Source: Ardenticatenaceae bacterium
GTDB lineage: Bacteria; Chloroflexota; Anaerolineae; Promineifilales; Promineifilaceae
Length of the DNA: 64,000 nucleotides
Direction: 5' to 3'
Assembly (NCBI GenBank): GCA_020634435.1
Contig: JACKBS010000020.1
Coordinates: 12,689-76,688, forward strand
Shown here: in pieces, positions 17,651-25,120 of the stretch
Layout of the letters: each line of letters starts with the position of its first letter
How positions within the stretch are numbered: position 1 is the stretch's first letter
Translations under genes and position numbers: made by a program
Notes under the pieces: generated by a model
Database searches by the model: none
What the model was told of the DNA's origin: nothing
The model's input: the letters and a program-made list of their open reading frames with translations, nothing else

Positions 17651-18679
17651 ATGGAGATTAAAGAAGCGATTGGGGCGGTGATTAACGGCCGTAACCTCAC
17701 CCTACAAGAAGCCGAAGCCGTTATGGATAGCATCATGAGCGGCGGCGCAACCGATGCCCAAATTGGCAGCTACCTCACCGCCCTGCGCATGAAGGGCGAA
17801 ACCTGGTCCGAAATCGCGGGCAGCGCCAAATCCATGCGCCGCCACGTGGTGGAAGTGAATATTCCGCACCTCGCCAGCGACGAAATGGTGGTAGACACCT
17901 GCGGCACCGGCGGTGATGGCAAGCACACTTTCAACATTTCCACAACGGCCGCTTTTGTGGTGGCCGGTCATGGCGTAAAAGTGGCCAAACACGGCAACCG
18001 CGCCGCCAGTAGCAAATCCGGTTCGGCCGACGTACTCATGGCCCTGGGCGGCAACCTGGACCTCAATGCGGAGCAGGTGGCCGAATGTATCGACGAGGTG
18101 GGCATTGGCTTTTTGTACGCCGTCAAACACCATCCCGCCATGCGCTTTGCCATCGGGCCGCGCCGCGAAATTGGCCAGCGCACCATCTTCAACGTGCTGG
18201 GTCCGCTCACCAATCCGGCCGGGGCTACCCACCAACTCATTGGCGTGTACGATGCGGCGCTGACGGAGCCGATGGCCATGGTGCTGGGCGAGTTGGGCAG
18301 CAAAGCCGCCTTCGTGGTGCACGGCGCGGATGGCCTGGACGAACTTTCCACCACCGGTGTGAACCGGCTTAGCCACTGGCACAATGGCAGCGTCACCACG
18401 CGCGATTTTGATCCGCTGGAGCTGGATTTACCGCGCGCCACCATTGACGATTTTGTCGGCGACACGCCGGAAGAAAACGCCCAAATCACTCACGACATCC
18501 TCAGCGGCAAAGACAAAGGGCCACGGCGCGACATTGTTTTGCTGAATGCCGCCGCCGCGCTCAGCGTGGATTGCAATGACTGGCCCGCAGGCCTGGCCGA
18601 GGCCAGTGAATCGATTGACAGCGGCGCAGCGCTAAAGACGCTCAACCGCTGGATTGAAAAGACGAACAGTTTTCACTAA
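17651..18679 (+). CDS. trpD: Anthranilate phosphoribosyltransferase
   Basis: The 342-residue protein has the PRPP-binding CGTGGDGKHTFNIST, the KHGNRAASSKSGSADVL block, and GPLTNPAG, all diagnostic of TrpD. It transfers the phosphoribosyl group of PRPP to anthranilate. The length is typical and it is not fused to TrpG. An AGGAG lies ten bases upstream of ATG 17651. It starts 24 bases after the M16 gene. Confidence 0.97.
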   Translation: MEIKEAIGAVINGRNLTLQEAEAVMDSIMSGGATDAQIGSYLTALRMKGETWSEIAGSAKSMRRHVVEVNIPHLASDEMVVDTCGTGGDGKHTFNISTTAAFVVAGHGVKVAKHGNRAASSKSGSADVLMALGGNLDLNAEQVAECIDEVGIGFLYAVKHHPAMRFAIGPRREIGQRTIFNVLGPLTNPAGATHQLIGVYDAALTEPMAMVLGELGSKAAFVVHGADGLDELSTTGVNRLSHWHNGSVTTRDFDPLELDLPRATIDDFVGDTPEENAQITHDILSGKDKGPRRDIVLLNAAAALSVDCNDWPAGLAEASESIDSGAALKTLNRWIEKTNSFH

Positions 18680-18694
18680 ACGGTAAGGAAATTT

Positions 18695-19519
18695 ATGAGC
18701 GTAACAAAATTAGCCCAGCGTCGGGGCACTATCCTCGACGAAATTATGACGTTTCACCGGGAAAATTTGCCCAAAATCATGCGGGAAATTCCCCTGGCCG
18801 ATTTGCGTGCCCTGGCCAGCGTGGCCCCGCCGACGCTGGACTTTTACGCCGCGCTCAAAAAGCCTGGCGTGTCGCTCATCGCCGAGTGCAAAAAAGCGTC
18901 GCCCAGCAAAGGGCTGATGGTGCCGCACTACAACGCGGCCGAACTGGCCAAAGAGTATGCCAAAGCGGGAGCCAGCGCTATTTCAGTTCTCACAGACGGC
19001 CGTCATTTTCAGGGATCGCTGGCTGATTTGCGCGATGTCAAAGAGACAGTGGTGAAGAAAAAGGTACCGGTTTTGCGCAAGGACTTCATCTTTGATCCGT
19101 ACCAGGTGTATGAGGCACGGGTAGCTGGGGCCGATGCGCTGCTGCTCATTGCGGCCGTTCTCAGCGACAGCGATCTGAAGGATCTGCTGGCCCTCACCCA
19201 TCGCCTGGAAATGAATGCCCTCATCGAGGTCCACACTGAGGAAGAGCTGGCGCGGGTGCTGCCACTCCAGCCGCGCATCGTGGGTGTCAACAACCGCAAC
19301 CTGCAAACCTTTGAGGTCGATTTTGACAATACCGCTCGACTGCGGCAGCAAATCCCGGCGGAGGTGGTGACCGTGGGGGAAAGTGGCATTAAAACGGCCG
19401 TTGACGTGCGCAAAATGGCCCAAATCGGCGTGGATGCCATCCTGGTGGGTGAAACCCTGGTAAAAAGCAAAGACGTCTACAAAACCACCGCAGAATTTGT
19501 GAGAGTGGGACGGCCGTAA
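18695..19519 (+). CDS. trpC: Indole-3-glycerol-phosphate synthase
   Basis: The 274-residue (beta/alpha)8 enzyme shows the family blocks IAECKKASPSKG, ISVLTDGRHFQGS, VLRKDFIFDPYQVYEA, ADALLLIAA, VGVNNRNLQTF and GESGI. It closes the indole ring by converting carboxyphenylaminodeoxyribulose phosphate to indole-3-glycerol phosphate. A short gap to trpD (15 bases) indicates one transcript. No trpF or trpA follows: the next genes are ribosomal with their own promoter, so those steps must be encoded elsewhere. Confidence 0.97.
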   Translation: MSVTKLAQRRGTILDEIMTFHRENLPKIMREIPLADLRALASVAPPTLDFYAALKKPGVSLIAECKKASPSKGLMVPHYNAAELAKEYAKAGASAISVLTDGRHFQGSLADLRDVKETVVKKKVPVLRKDFIFDPYQVYEARVAGADALLLIAAVLSDSDLKDLLALTHRLEMNALIEVHTEEELARVLPLQPRIVGVNNRNLQTFEVDFDNTARLRQQIPAEVVTVGESGIKTAVDVRKMAQIGVDAILVGETLVKSKDVYKTTAEFVRVGRP

Positions 19520-19583
19520 TTTCACCGGGTCTGCATCCCGCCTTTTACCCCTGTAAAAACTGTTAAATTCGGGGTTGGCAACA

Positions 19584-19611
19584 TTGACAAATCTGCAAAA
19601 TTAGGTATTCT
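19584..19611 (+). promoter_or_regulatory. Promoter of the rpmB-rpmG operon
   Basis: TTGACA (19584-19589), a 16-base spacer and TATTCT (19606-19611) form a strong sigma70-type pair, leaving a leader of about 145 bases before rpmB. Confidence 0.6.
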
Positions 19612-19656
19612 ATTGGCCGCTCTACTCAAAAGGCGTTTTAATATTTTGAATCAGCG

Positions 19657-19691
19657 CAAGAATCCAGTAAAATACGGGTTCTTGTTTTTTT
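19657..19691 (+). terminator. Leader hairpin with T-run upstream of rpmB
   Basis: CAAGAATCC and GGGTTCTTG can pair around an AT-rich loop and are followed by eight T bases. The position between promoter and rpmB suggests an attenuator. Confidence 0.6.
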
Positions 19692-19763
19692 GCCTGTAGC
19701 CGAGGCAATCTGCATAGGCCGCAAAAAAGCAGGTAGAAGAATTTCTGAAACAGAGGAACGATT

Positions 19764-20006
19764 ATGGCTCGTAAATGTAAAATCACTGGCAAAGGCCCCC
19801 TGACCGGAAACAACGTCTCCTTCTCGCAAAAGAAGACACGGCGGCGGTTCTTGCCCAATATTCAGACCAAGAAAATCTACGTTCCAGAACTGGATCGGCA
19901 CGTGCGCATTAAAATGTCCGTTCGGGCCATGCGCACCGTAGATAAAATTGGCTTGATGCCTTTCCTGAAAAAGCAAGGTTTGACGTTAAAAGACGTCGTA
20001 TCGTAA
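19764..20006 (+). CDS. rpmB: Ribosomal protein bL28
   Basis: The 80-residue basic protein begins MARKCKITGKGPLTGNNVSF and contains KKTRRRFLPNIQ and VRAMRTVDKIG, typical of bL28 of the large ribosomal subunit. The cysteine in the N-terminal segment has no zinc partners, so it is the non-zinc type. It is followed 12 bases later by rpmG, the standard rpmB-rpmG pair. An attenuator-like hairpin lies in its leader. Confidence 0.96.
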   Translation: MARKCKITGKGPLTGNNVSFSQKKTRRRFLPNIQTKKIYVPELDRHVRIKMSVRAMRTVDKIGLMPFLKKQGLTLKDVVS

Positions 20007-20018
20007 GGAGCAGCACTC

Positions 20019-20183
20019 ATGGCAAAGAAAAAAGGTATTCGCGGCGTCATCAAACTGCGCAGCACAGAAAGCCATCACATGTACTACACTCAGAAAAATC
20101 GGCGCAATGACCCCAACCGCATTGAGCTGAAGAAGTATGATCCGACCCTGCGTCGGCATGTGCTGTATCGCGAAACACGCTAA
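20019..20183 (+). CDS. rpmG: Ribosomal protein bL33
   Basis: This 54-residue gene encodes a lysine/arginine-rich protein starting MAKKKGIRGVIKLRST and containing YYTQKNRRNDPNRIELKKYD, which is the bL33 pattern. It lacks the CxxC zinc pairs of the other L33 form. A TAAGGAG ribosome site (20004-20010) lies just before ATG 20019 and overlaps the rpmB stop region, implying coupled translation. A strong terminator follows at 20,214. Confidence 0.95.
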   Translation: MAKKKGIRGVIKLRSTESHHMYYTQKNRRNDPNRIELKKYDPTLRRHVLYRETR

Positions 20184-20213
20184 TTCATAGATTTAGCTTT
20201 CACAATAAAATCA

Positions 20214-20256
20214 AACCAGCTTGAGTGATAATTGCCTCAAGCTGGTTTTGCTTTTC
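20214..20256 (+). terminator. Terminator of rpmB-rpmG
   Basis: AACCAGCTTGAG and CTCAAGCTGGTT form a 12-base stem followed by TTGCTTTT. Confidence 0.88.
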
Positions 20257-20265
20257 TGCTAAAAC

Positions 20266-20314
20266 AAATAGCCCACCAGTTATGTTGAAACCATAAACTG
20301 GTGGGCTATTTTCA
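20266..20314. terminator. Second hairpin terminator-like element
   Basis: AAATAGCCCACCAGT and ACTGGTGGGCTATTT pair with a 17-base loop; T-rich on the plus side and A-rich on the other, so it may act on both strands. Confidence 0.7.
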
Positions 20315-20606
20315 TTTTGGCATGATGTTTATAACGATGGACAGGTGGCCGAATGAGCAGCATAACGTACTGGCCAGAAGGCTGCATTACCATCAAGGAA
20401 AACTGGCCAGCCAGCTTCTCTATGAAGGCTGCCGTGCTCGCAACGGTGTTGTATAGTGAAGTAGTACGGTAGGGTTGGCTCCCCGCCGAGAGCAAGCTCA
20501 TCTGCTGTCTCTCGATTCGACCACCATGCCATCAGTTTACGGGCAGGGTACTAGAAAGACAATGGGCAAAGCGGGGCAGTCCCAAAGTCATAGGAAGCCG
20601 CTGAGA
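20315..20606. other. Gap without a convincing gene
   Basis: A 67-codon minus-strand open frame (20,532-20,329) and a 91-codon plus-strand one cross this stretch. Neither has a ribosome site or a recognisable family. No RNA gene was seen. It may be a decayed gene remnant. Confidence 0.4.
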
Positions 20607-21524
20607 CTATGCTTCATCCGAGGAATTAAAACTGCGGATAGTCTGAGCCAGACCATCGGACAGGCTGGTAGCGGCCTGCCAGTTGATTTGCTCGATGGTA
20701 CGCTGTGTGTCCGCCAGTTGCACCGTTTCCTCGCCTGGCCTACTAGGTAAAGCCCCAATTAACGGCCGTCCCCCACCCTGCACCAACTCATAAATCTGCG
20801 TCACCACGTCGGCCACGCTGGCCGTTGTACCACTGCCAAACGCCACCGTCTCCGCCGGAGCCAGATTGGCTCCAAGCATTGCCCTCAGTCCAGCTACCAG
20901 ATCGCCCACAAACAGCCAATCGCGCTGCTGCGTGCCGCGCGTGGTAGGGAAATCTTGGCCAGCCAGGGCCGCAGCGATGGCGGCAGGCACCAGGTTACGC
21001 GGTGTTTGGCCAGGGCCGTAGGCTTGATAAACCATCGCCCCATGAATGGGCCAATGATGGGTACGGCCGTACATCTGGCAAAAGTTCCACGCGGCGGCTT
21101 TACTGGCTGCGTAGACGTTCATGCTGGTGTGCTCGCCAGGAGTACGGGCGATGATGAGCTGCTGCACACCCTGGCGCTTCTCGAAGCAGGCACGAATGAG
21201 GTTAAGCGACCCGTTAAGATTGTGGCGTAGGGCGGTGTCCAGGCCCAGAAATGGATCGGTTACGCCAACGGCGGCGAGGTGGATGACGTGGCTAGGCTCC
21301 GCCTGGGCAATAGCGCGGCTGGTGAGTTGGAAGTTGCGCAAATCGGCGTAAACGACGTTGAGTTGGGGACGGATGGATTGGAGAGAGGTAGGAAACGGCC
21401 GTACATCCACCTGGCTATACACTTCCCGAACTAAAACGGAGACTTCAATATTTGGCTGCTGTGCCAAAAATGCAACCAACGCCCGCCCCACAAAACCGGT
21501 TGCTCCCGTGACAAGAATTTTCAC
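20607..21524 (-). CDS. NAD-dependent epimerase/dehydratase family protein (extended SDR)
   Basis: The 305-residue protein has the Rossmann start LVTGATGFVGRALV (TGxxGxxG), HLAAVGV, and the active-site YAASK. It is an extended short-chain dehydrogenase acting probably on a nucleotide-sugar; the exact substrate is not evident. It starts at GTG 21524 with AAAGG upstream. It is near rfbG and rfbF on the same strand, so a role in surface sugar synthesis is the likely context. The C-terminal half has the DWLFVGDLVAGL motif common in 4,6-dehydratase/4-reductase proteins. Confidence 0.85.
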   Translation of the reverse strand: MKILVTGATGFVGRALVAFLAQQPNIEVSVLVREVYSQVDVRPFPTSLQSIRPQLNVVYADLRNFQLTSRAIAQAEPSHVIHLAAVGVTDPFLGLDTALRHNLNGSLNLIRACFEKRQGVQQLIIARTPGEHTSMNVYAASKAAAWNFCQMYGRTHHWPIHGAMVYQAYGPGQTPRNLVPAAIAAALAGQDFPTTRGTQQRDWLFVGDLVAGLRAMLGANLAPAETVAFGSGTTASVADVVTQIYELVQGGGRPLIGALPSRPGEETVQLADTQRTIEQINWQAATSLSDGLAQTIRSFNSSDEA

Positions 21525-21613
21525 TTATATGACCTTTGGATAAAAATGAGGTCCCTTCAAACACTAGGATAAAACTGTGACCTCACAGCCAAAATATCTC
21601 TACTACCAGTTGT

Positions 21614-21898
21614 TCAAATCTGGATATCATCAATCCGAAGATAATTGCACGCTTTGCAATGATAAGACTTCTTAAGGCTCTTAGTTAACATGTCAGAATG
21701 CATGACTGAGGTCCCTCCTCGAATTGACCAAGCAAACGAGTTTCTCGGTGCGTGTTCACCCTCTTGCCACATCAAACTACCTGATCTTGAAGCTGAAATC
21801 CATACCCATCCTTGAATCATGCCTGTACCACAATTTGAGCAATACAATAGACTTTCAGGCTCGGAATTATTTTTGGAAGAAGTTTCTTTATCTGTCAT
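21614..21898 (-). CDS. Small zinc-ribbon-like protein, unknown function
   Basis: The 94-residue product has CSNCG near residue 20 and CKAC near residue 82, two CxxC pairs that probably bind one zinc. The spacing and the GMIQGWVWIS segment recall DUF6487-type zinc ribbons, a tentative resemblance. The coding sequence is AT-richer than its neighbours, has no ACGGCCGT copy and no clear ribosome site, so recent transfer is possible. It lies between two sugar-nucleotide genes. Confidence 0.6.
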   Translation of the reverse strand: MTDKETSSKNNSEPESLLYCSNCGTGMIQGWVWISASRSGSLMWQEGEHAPRNSFAWSIRGGTSVMHSDMLTKSLKKSYHCKACNYLRIDDIQI

Positions 21899-21921
21899 GT
21901 TAAATAAATTTTGATGTAAAT

Positions 21922-21950
21922 GTAGAGGCAGATCTGAGACCTGCCCCTAT
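21922..21950. repeat. Imperfect palindrome, GTAGGGGCAGGTCT family
   Basis: GTAGAGGCAGATCT and AGACCTGCCCCTA form an imperfect hairpin covering the stop codon of the adjacent dehydratase gene. A perfect relative lies at 25,071-25,099. Confidence 0.7.
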
Positions 21951-22927
21951 GAGAGGTTCAAAAAGTCCCGGTACCAAGCCATTGTTTCGGCCAGGCCATC
22001 GGCCAGCGTGTACTGCGGCTCCCAGCCTAACAGGCGGTTGGCCTTTGCCGAATTCATGAACTGGTCTTGAACTTCGTTGCGCACTTCGTTCAAGATGATT
22101 GGTTCCAGTTCAGGATGATCCGACACGCGGATGATTGTCTTGACAATGTCCAGAGCAGTTTCCGAGTGACCCATGCCAAAGTTAAACGCTTCGCCATGCA
22201 GTTCAGGGCGTACCACTTGCTCGGCGGCCATCAGGTAGCCACGCACAGCGTCTTTCACGTAGACAAAATCGCGCTTAAACGTGCCATCAGATCGAATAAT
22301 CGGCCGTTCGCCTAATAGCACGCTGCGAATGGTGCCGGGCAGGATGCGATTCCAGTTCAAATCGCCGCCACCATACAAATTGGCAAATCGGGTGATGACG
22401 ACGGGCAAATCATAGCTGTGCGCGTAGCTTTGCGAGATGAGGTCCGCGCAGCTTTTGGAAACATCGTAGGGATGACGGCCGTGCAGCGCAGACGCCTCTT
22501 GATAAGGCATGGCTGTCTGGTCACCGTAGGCCTTTTCACTGCTTGCCACAACCATACCCTGCACGGTGGGATTGTGCCGCGCCGCTTCTAGCAGCATGTA
22601 GGTGCCGCGAATGTTCGTCTCAAAGGTAGATAGCGGGGCTCGGTTGGCAATGGTAACAATCGTTTGCGCCGCCAGATGAAACACAACTTCAATCTCATAT
22701 TCGGCAAGGGTGCGCTCTAGCAAGTTGTAATCGCACAGGTGACCATGCACCACGCTAATCTGGTCCATCATGCCGGAGCGCACAAGATTAGATTGCGGCA
22801 CATGATCCCGCACCAGACCCACCACATCGGCCCCCATGTTGAGCAGCGCATCGGTGAGCCAGGACCCCAACAAGCCGGTACAGCCTGTGATAAAAACACG
22901 TTTGCCTTGCCAAAACTGTTTATTCAA
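21947..22927 (-). CDS. rfbG: CDP-glucose 4,6-dehydratase-like protein
   Basis: The protein of about 326 residues has VFITGCTGLLGSWL, HLAAQTIVTIANRAPLSTFE, SSEKAYGD and the catalytic YDVSK, and resembles CDP-glucose 4,6-dehydratases. That enzyme makes CDP-4-keto-6-deoxyglucose, the entry point to 3,6-dideoxyhexoses. The gene for the preceding step (rfbF) lies directly upstream, which strongly supports the substrate. The start is uncertain: TTG 22927 follows GGGGAGAAG by four bases, while TTG 22942 is also in frame and no nearby ATG exists. The stop codon lies within a palindromic repeat. Confidence 0.85.
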   Translation of the reverse strand: MNKQFWQGKRVFITGCTGLLGSWLTDALLNMGADVVGLVRDHVPQSNLVRSGMMDQISVVHGHLCDYNLLERTLAEYEIEVVFHLAAQTIVTIANRAPLSTFETNIRGTYMLLEAARHNPTVQGMVVASSEKAYGDQTAMPYQEASALHGRHPYDVSKSCADLISQSYAHSYDLPVVITRFANLYGGGDLNWNRILPGTIRSVLLGERPIIRSDGTFKRDFVYVKDAVRGYLMAAEQVVRPELHGEAFNFGMGHSETALDIVKTIIRVSDHPELEPIILNEVRNEVQDQFMNSAKANRLLGWEPQYTLADGLAETMAWYRDFLNLS

Positions 22928-23003
22928 TGTGCTTCTCCCCAAGTGGAGCTTGATTCTTCGATGATGATCGAATTGGACGAAGTGGATCGCTTCGCTTTGA
23001 GTA

Positions 23004-23804
23004 TTACCAAACCTTCCACGGTTGGTTTTCTTGCCACGCTTCTTTCAAAGTCAGAGCGTCTTTAAGGGTTTTCATGGATTGCCAGTACCCAGCATGTTGG
23101 TAAAGCATGAGCTGTCGCTCTTGCACCATCTGGGGCAAAATATCTCGCTCCAGGTCAAGATTTTCCCGGTTTTCGGCCAGAATGCGCTGGAGTACGGCCG
23201 TTTCAAACAGCATAAATCCGCCATTGATCCAGTAAGGCAGGGGCGGCTTTTCCACAAACTCAGTGATGTACCCTTCAGAATCAGCTTCCACTTTGCCATA
23301 TGCTGACGGAAAACGAATGCCGGTAAGAGTGGCCATCTGCCCATGTTGTTCGTGGAACTTCACTAATGCGTCCAGATCGATGTTGGCGACCGCTTCCCCA
23401 TAGGCCACAAAAAAACGGCCGTTGCCCAAATAATGAGCCAGTTTCGCCAGCCGGGTTGCCCGCTCCGTGTCCAGACCCGTGTCAACCATCGTCACTTCCC
23501 AGGGCGGATGTTCATACTCGCCACCGTAAGTCACGAGAGGATGGCTGTTGCCGCTGCTGGGATCGGCCAGATGAATGGTAACATCGCGGGTCATTGCTTC
23601 ATATTCCAAGAAGTAACGGCGCACCTGGTCAGCCTGGTGCCCCAACGCCAGAATAAAGCGGTTATGCCCATACGCCGAAAAAATCCGCATGACGTGCCAC
23701 AGCAACGGCCGTCCGCCAATGTCGATCAGTTCCTTCTTGGTGAGTGTATTGCCCATGCGCGTGCCTTGTCCGCCGCACATGATGACGACTGGGATACCTG
23801 ACAT
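23004..23804 (-). CDS. rfbF: Glucose-1-phosphate cytidylyltransferase-like nucleotidyltransferase
   Basis: The 266-residue protein has the nucleotidyltransferase signature MCGGQGTRMGN followed by KKELIDIGGRPLLWHVM, then FVEKPPLPYWINGGFMLFE, as in RfbF. It makes CDP-glucose from CTP and glucose 1-phosphate. It is followed by rfbG on the same strand. Together they feed synthesis of deoxysugars for surface polysaccharide. The family is usually about 257 residues, so the length fits. Confidence 0.88.
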   Translation of the reverse strand: MSGIPVVIMCGGQGTRMGNTLTKKELIDIGGRPLLWHVMRIFSAYGHNRFILALGHQADQVRRYFLEYEAMTRDVTIHLADPSSGNSHPLVTYGGEYEHPPWEVTMVDTGLDTERATRLAKLAHYLGNGRFFVAYGEAVANIDLDALVKFHEQHGQMATLTGIRFPSAYGKVEADSEGYITEFVEKPPLPYWINGGFMLFETAVLQRILAENRENLDLERDILPQMVQERQLMLYQHAGYWQSMKTLKDALTLKEAWQENQPWKVW

Positions 23805-23811
23805 TTCTGTT

Positions 23812-23888
23812 TGTCAGTATTCAGTCTTCAGTAGGTCAGTATTCAGCCTGTAAGCCACTGATTACTGATTACCGATTACTGATTACTG
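23812..23888. repeat. Period-7 repeat array in inverted orientation
   Basis: TCAGTATTCAGTCTTCAGTA units on one side are mirrored by ACTGATTACTGATTACCGAT units on the other. The stop codon of mtnA (TAA at 23885-23883) is part of the array. Confidence 0.75.
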
Positions 23889-24947
23889 AGATTTCTCCTT
23901 ATTCTGTTCCGCTTCCACCGCTGCCCTTAAATTCTTTACAAACGGCGGATAGACAATGCCTGCTTCGGTGACGATGCCGGTGACGTAGCGATGGGGCGTG
24001 ACGTCGAAGGCGGGGTTGCGGGCGGTGATGCCAGCCGGGGCGATTGATTTGCCGAAAACTTCCAGCACTTCTTCGTCACCACGCTCTTCGATGGGGATTA
24101 AATCGCCGTGTTCCAGTTCCAAATCCACCGTGCTGGTGGGCACGACGGGGTAAAACGGGATGCCGTTTTCTTTGGCCACGACGGCCAGCTTGTAGGTGCC
24201 AATTTTGTTAGCTACGTCCCCGTTAGCGGCCGTTCTATCCGACCCAACCAGTACGATGTTCACCTGCCCGGTGCGCATGAAGTGCCCGGCGGCATTGTCG
24301 GCAATCAGGTCAAACGGGATGCCGCGCTGGTGCAGTTCCCAGGCGGTGAGGCGTGCACCTTGCAGCCGGGGGCGGGTTTCATCCACCAGCACGTGAATCT
24401 TTTTGCCCTGCTCGTGCGCGGCAAAAATGACGCCAAGCGCCGTGCCCCAATCTACGGTGGCCAATGCACCGGTATTGCAATGGTGCAAAATCGTGTCACC
24501 GTCGCTGATGAGTTCGGCCCCGTTGTAGGCCATGCGTTTGTTGAGTTCAACATCTTCGTCGGCCAGCTTTTGCGCTTCGGCCAGGATGGCATCGCGGACG
24601 TCGTCCACGCCTGCCAACTCTTCGTTGGCCGCGACGCGCAGCATGCGGCGCACACCCCAGGCCAGATTTACGGCCGTTGGTCGCGCGGCATTGAGGTGGG
24701 AAGCGGCCGTTTCCAAATCACGCAGCAAAGTGAGCCGGTCGGTGGCGCTGGACTGCTGCGCCGCCAAGGCCATGGCAAAGCCCGCCGCTGCGCCGATGGC
24801 CGGTGCGCCGCGCACATACATCTCTTTGATGGCCCGGGCCACTTCTTTGTAATCGGTAAACTCGGCAATGACAAATTCCCAGGGCAGCTGCCGCTGATCG
24901 ATCATCTTAGTGCTGTGGGTATCGTAATCCCAAAAAACGGTTCTCAT
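23883..24947 (-). CDS. mtnA: S-methyl-5-thioribose-1-phosphate isomerase
   Basis: The 354-residue protein matches MtnA/eIF2B-alpha-like isomerases with YVRGAPAIGAAAGF, ILHHCNTGALATVDWGTALG (containing the catalytic Cys), VLVDETRPRLQGARLT (catalytic Asp further on), and SDRTAANGDVANKIGTY. It isomerises methylthioribose 1-phosphate to methylthioribulose 1-phosphate in methionine salvage. It appears as a single gene here, with no other salvage gene next to it, though metA and metY lie 9 kb away. The last codons (KEKSQ) and the stop overlap a period-7 repeat. Confidence 0.95.
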   Translation of the reverse strand: MRTVFWDYDTHSTKMIDQRQLPWEFVIAEFTDYKEVARAIKEMYVRGAPAIGAAAGFAMALAAQQSSATDRLTLLRDLETAASHLNAARPTAVNLAWGVRRMLRVAANEELAGVDDVRDAILAEAQKLADEDVELNKRMAYNGAELISDGDTILHHCNTGALATVDWGTALGVIFAAHEQGKKIHVLVDETRPRLQGARLTAWELHQRGIPFDLIADNAAGHFMRTGQVNIVLVGSDRTAANGDVANKIGTYKLAVVAKENGIPFYPVVPTSTVDLELEHGDLIPIEERGDEEVLEVFGKSIAPAGITARNPAFDVTPHRYVTGIVTEAGIVYPPFVKNLRAAVEAEQNKEKSQ

Positions 24948-25070
24948 GGTTGCCTCAATAGTGGTTCTAATTTAACGGTCGAGATCATAACACAGCCGGG
25001 AACCACCTGCCAGCGTGAGGGAAAATTGTGAATTGTTGGGGGAACGGCCGTTTGTGGGGTGTAAATGTTT

Positions 25071-25099
25071 GTAGGTGCAGGTCTAAGACCTGCACCTAC
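25071..25099. repeat. Perfect palindrome of the GTAGGTGCAGGTCT family
   Basis: GTAGGTGCAGGTCT and AGACCTGCACCTAC are separated by a single base, forming a 14-base perfect stem between mtnA and the hydrolase gene. Confidence 0.9.
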
Positions 25100-25120
25100 G
25101 GTTCAAACTAAATCAAATTA

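Noticed and set aside
20329..20532. A 67-codon minus-strand open frame after rpmG
   Set aside because: No ribosome site and no recognisable domain; it may be a gene remnant but cannot be supported as a CDS.
23812..23888. Repeat array considered as a CRISPR
   Set aside because: Units are only about seven bases, there are no spacers of constant length and no cas genes in the window.
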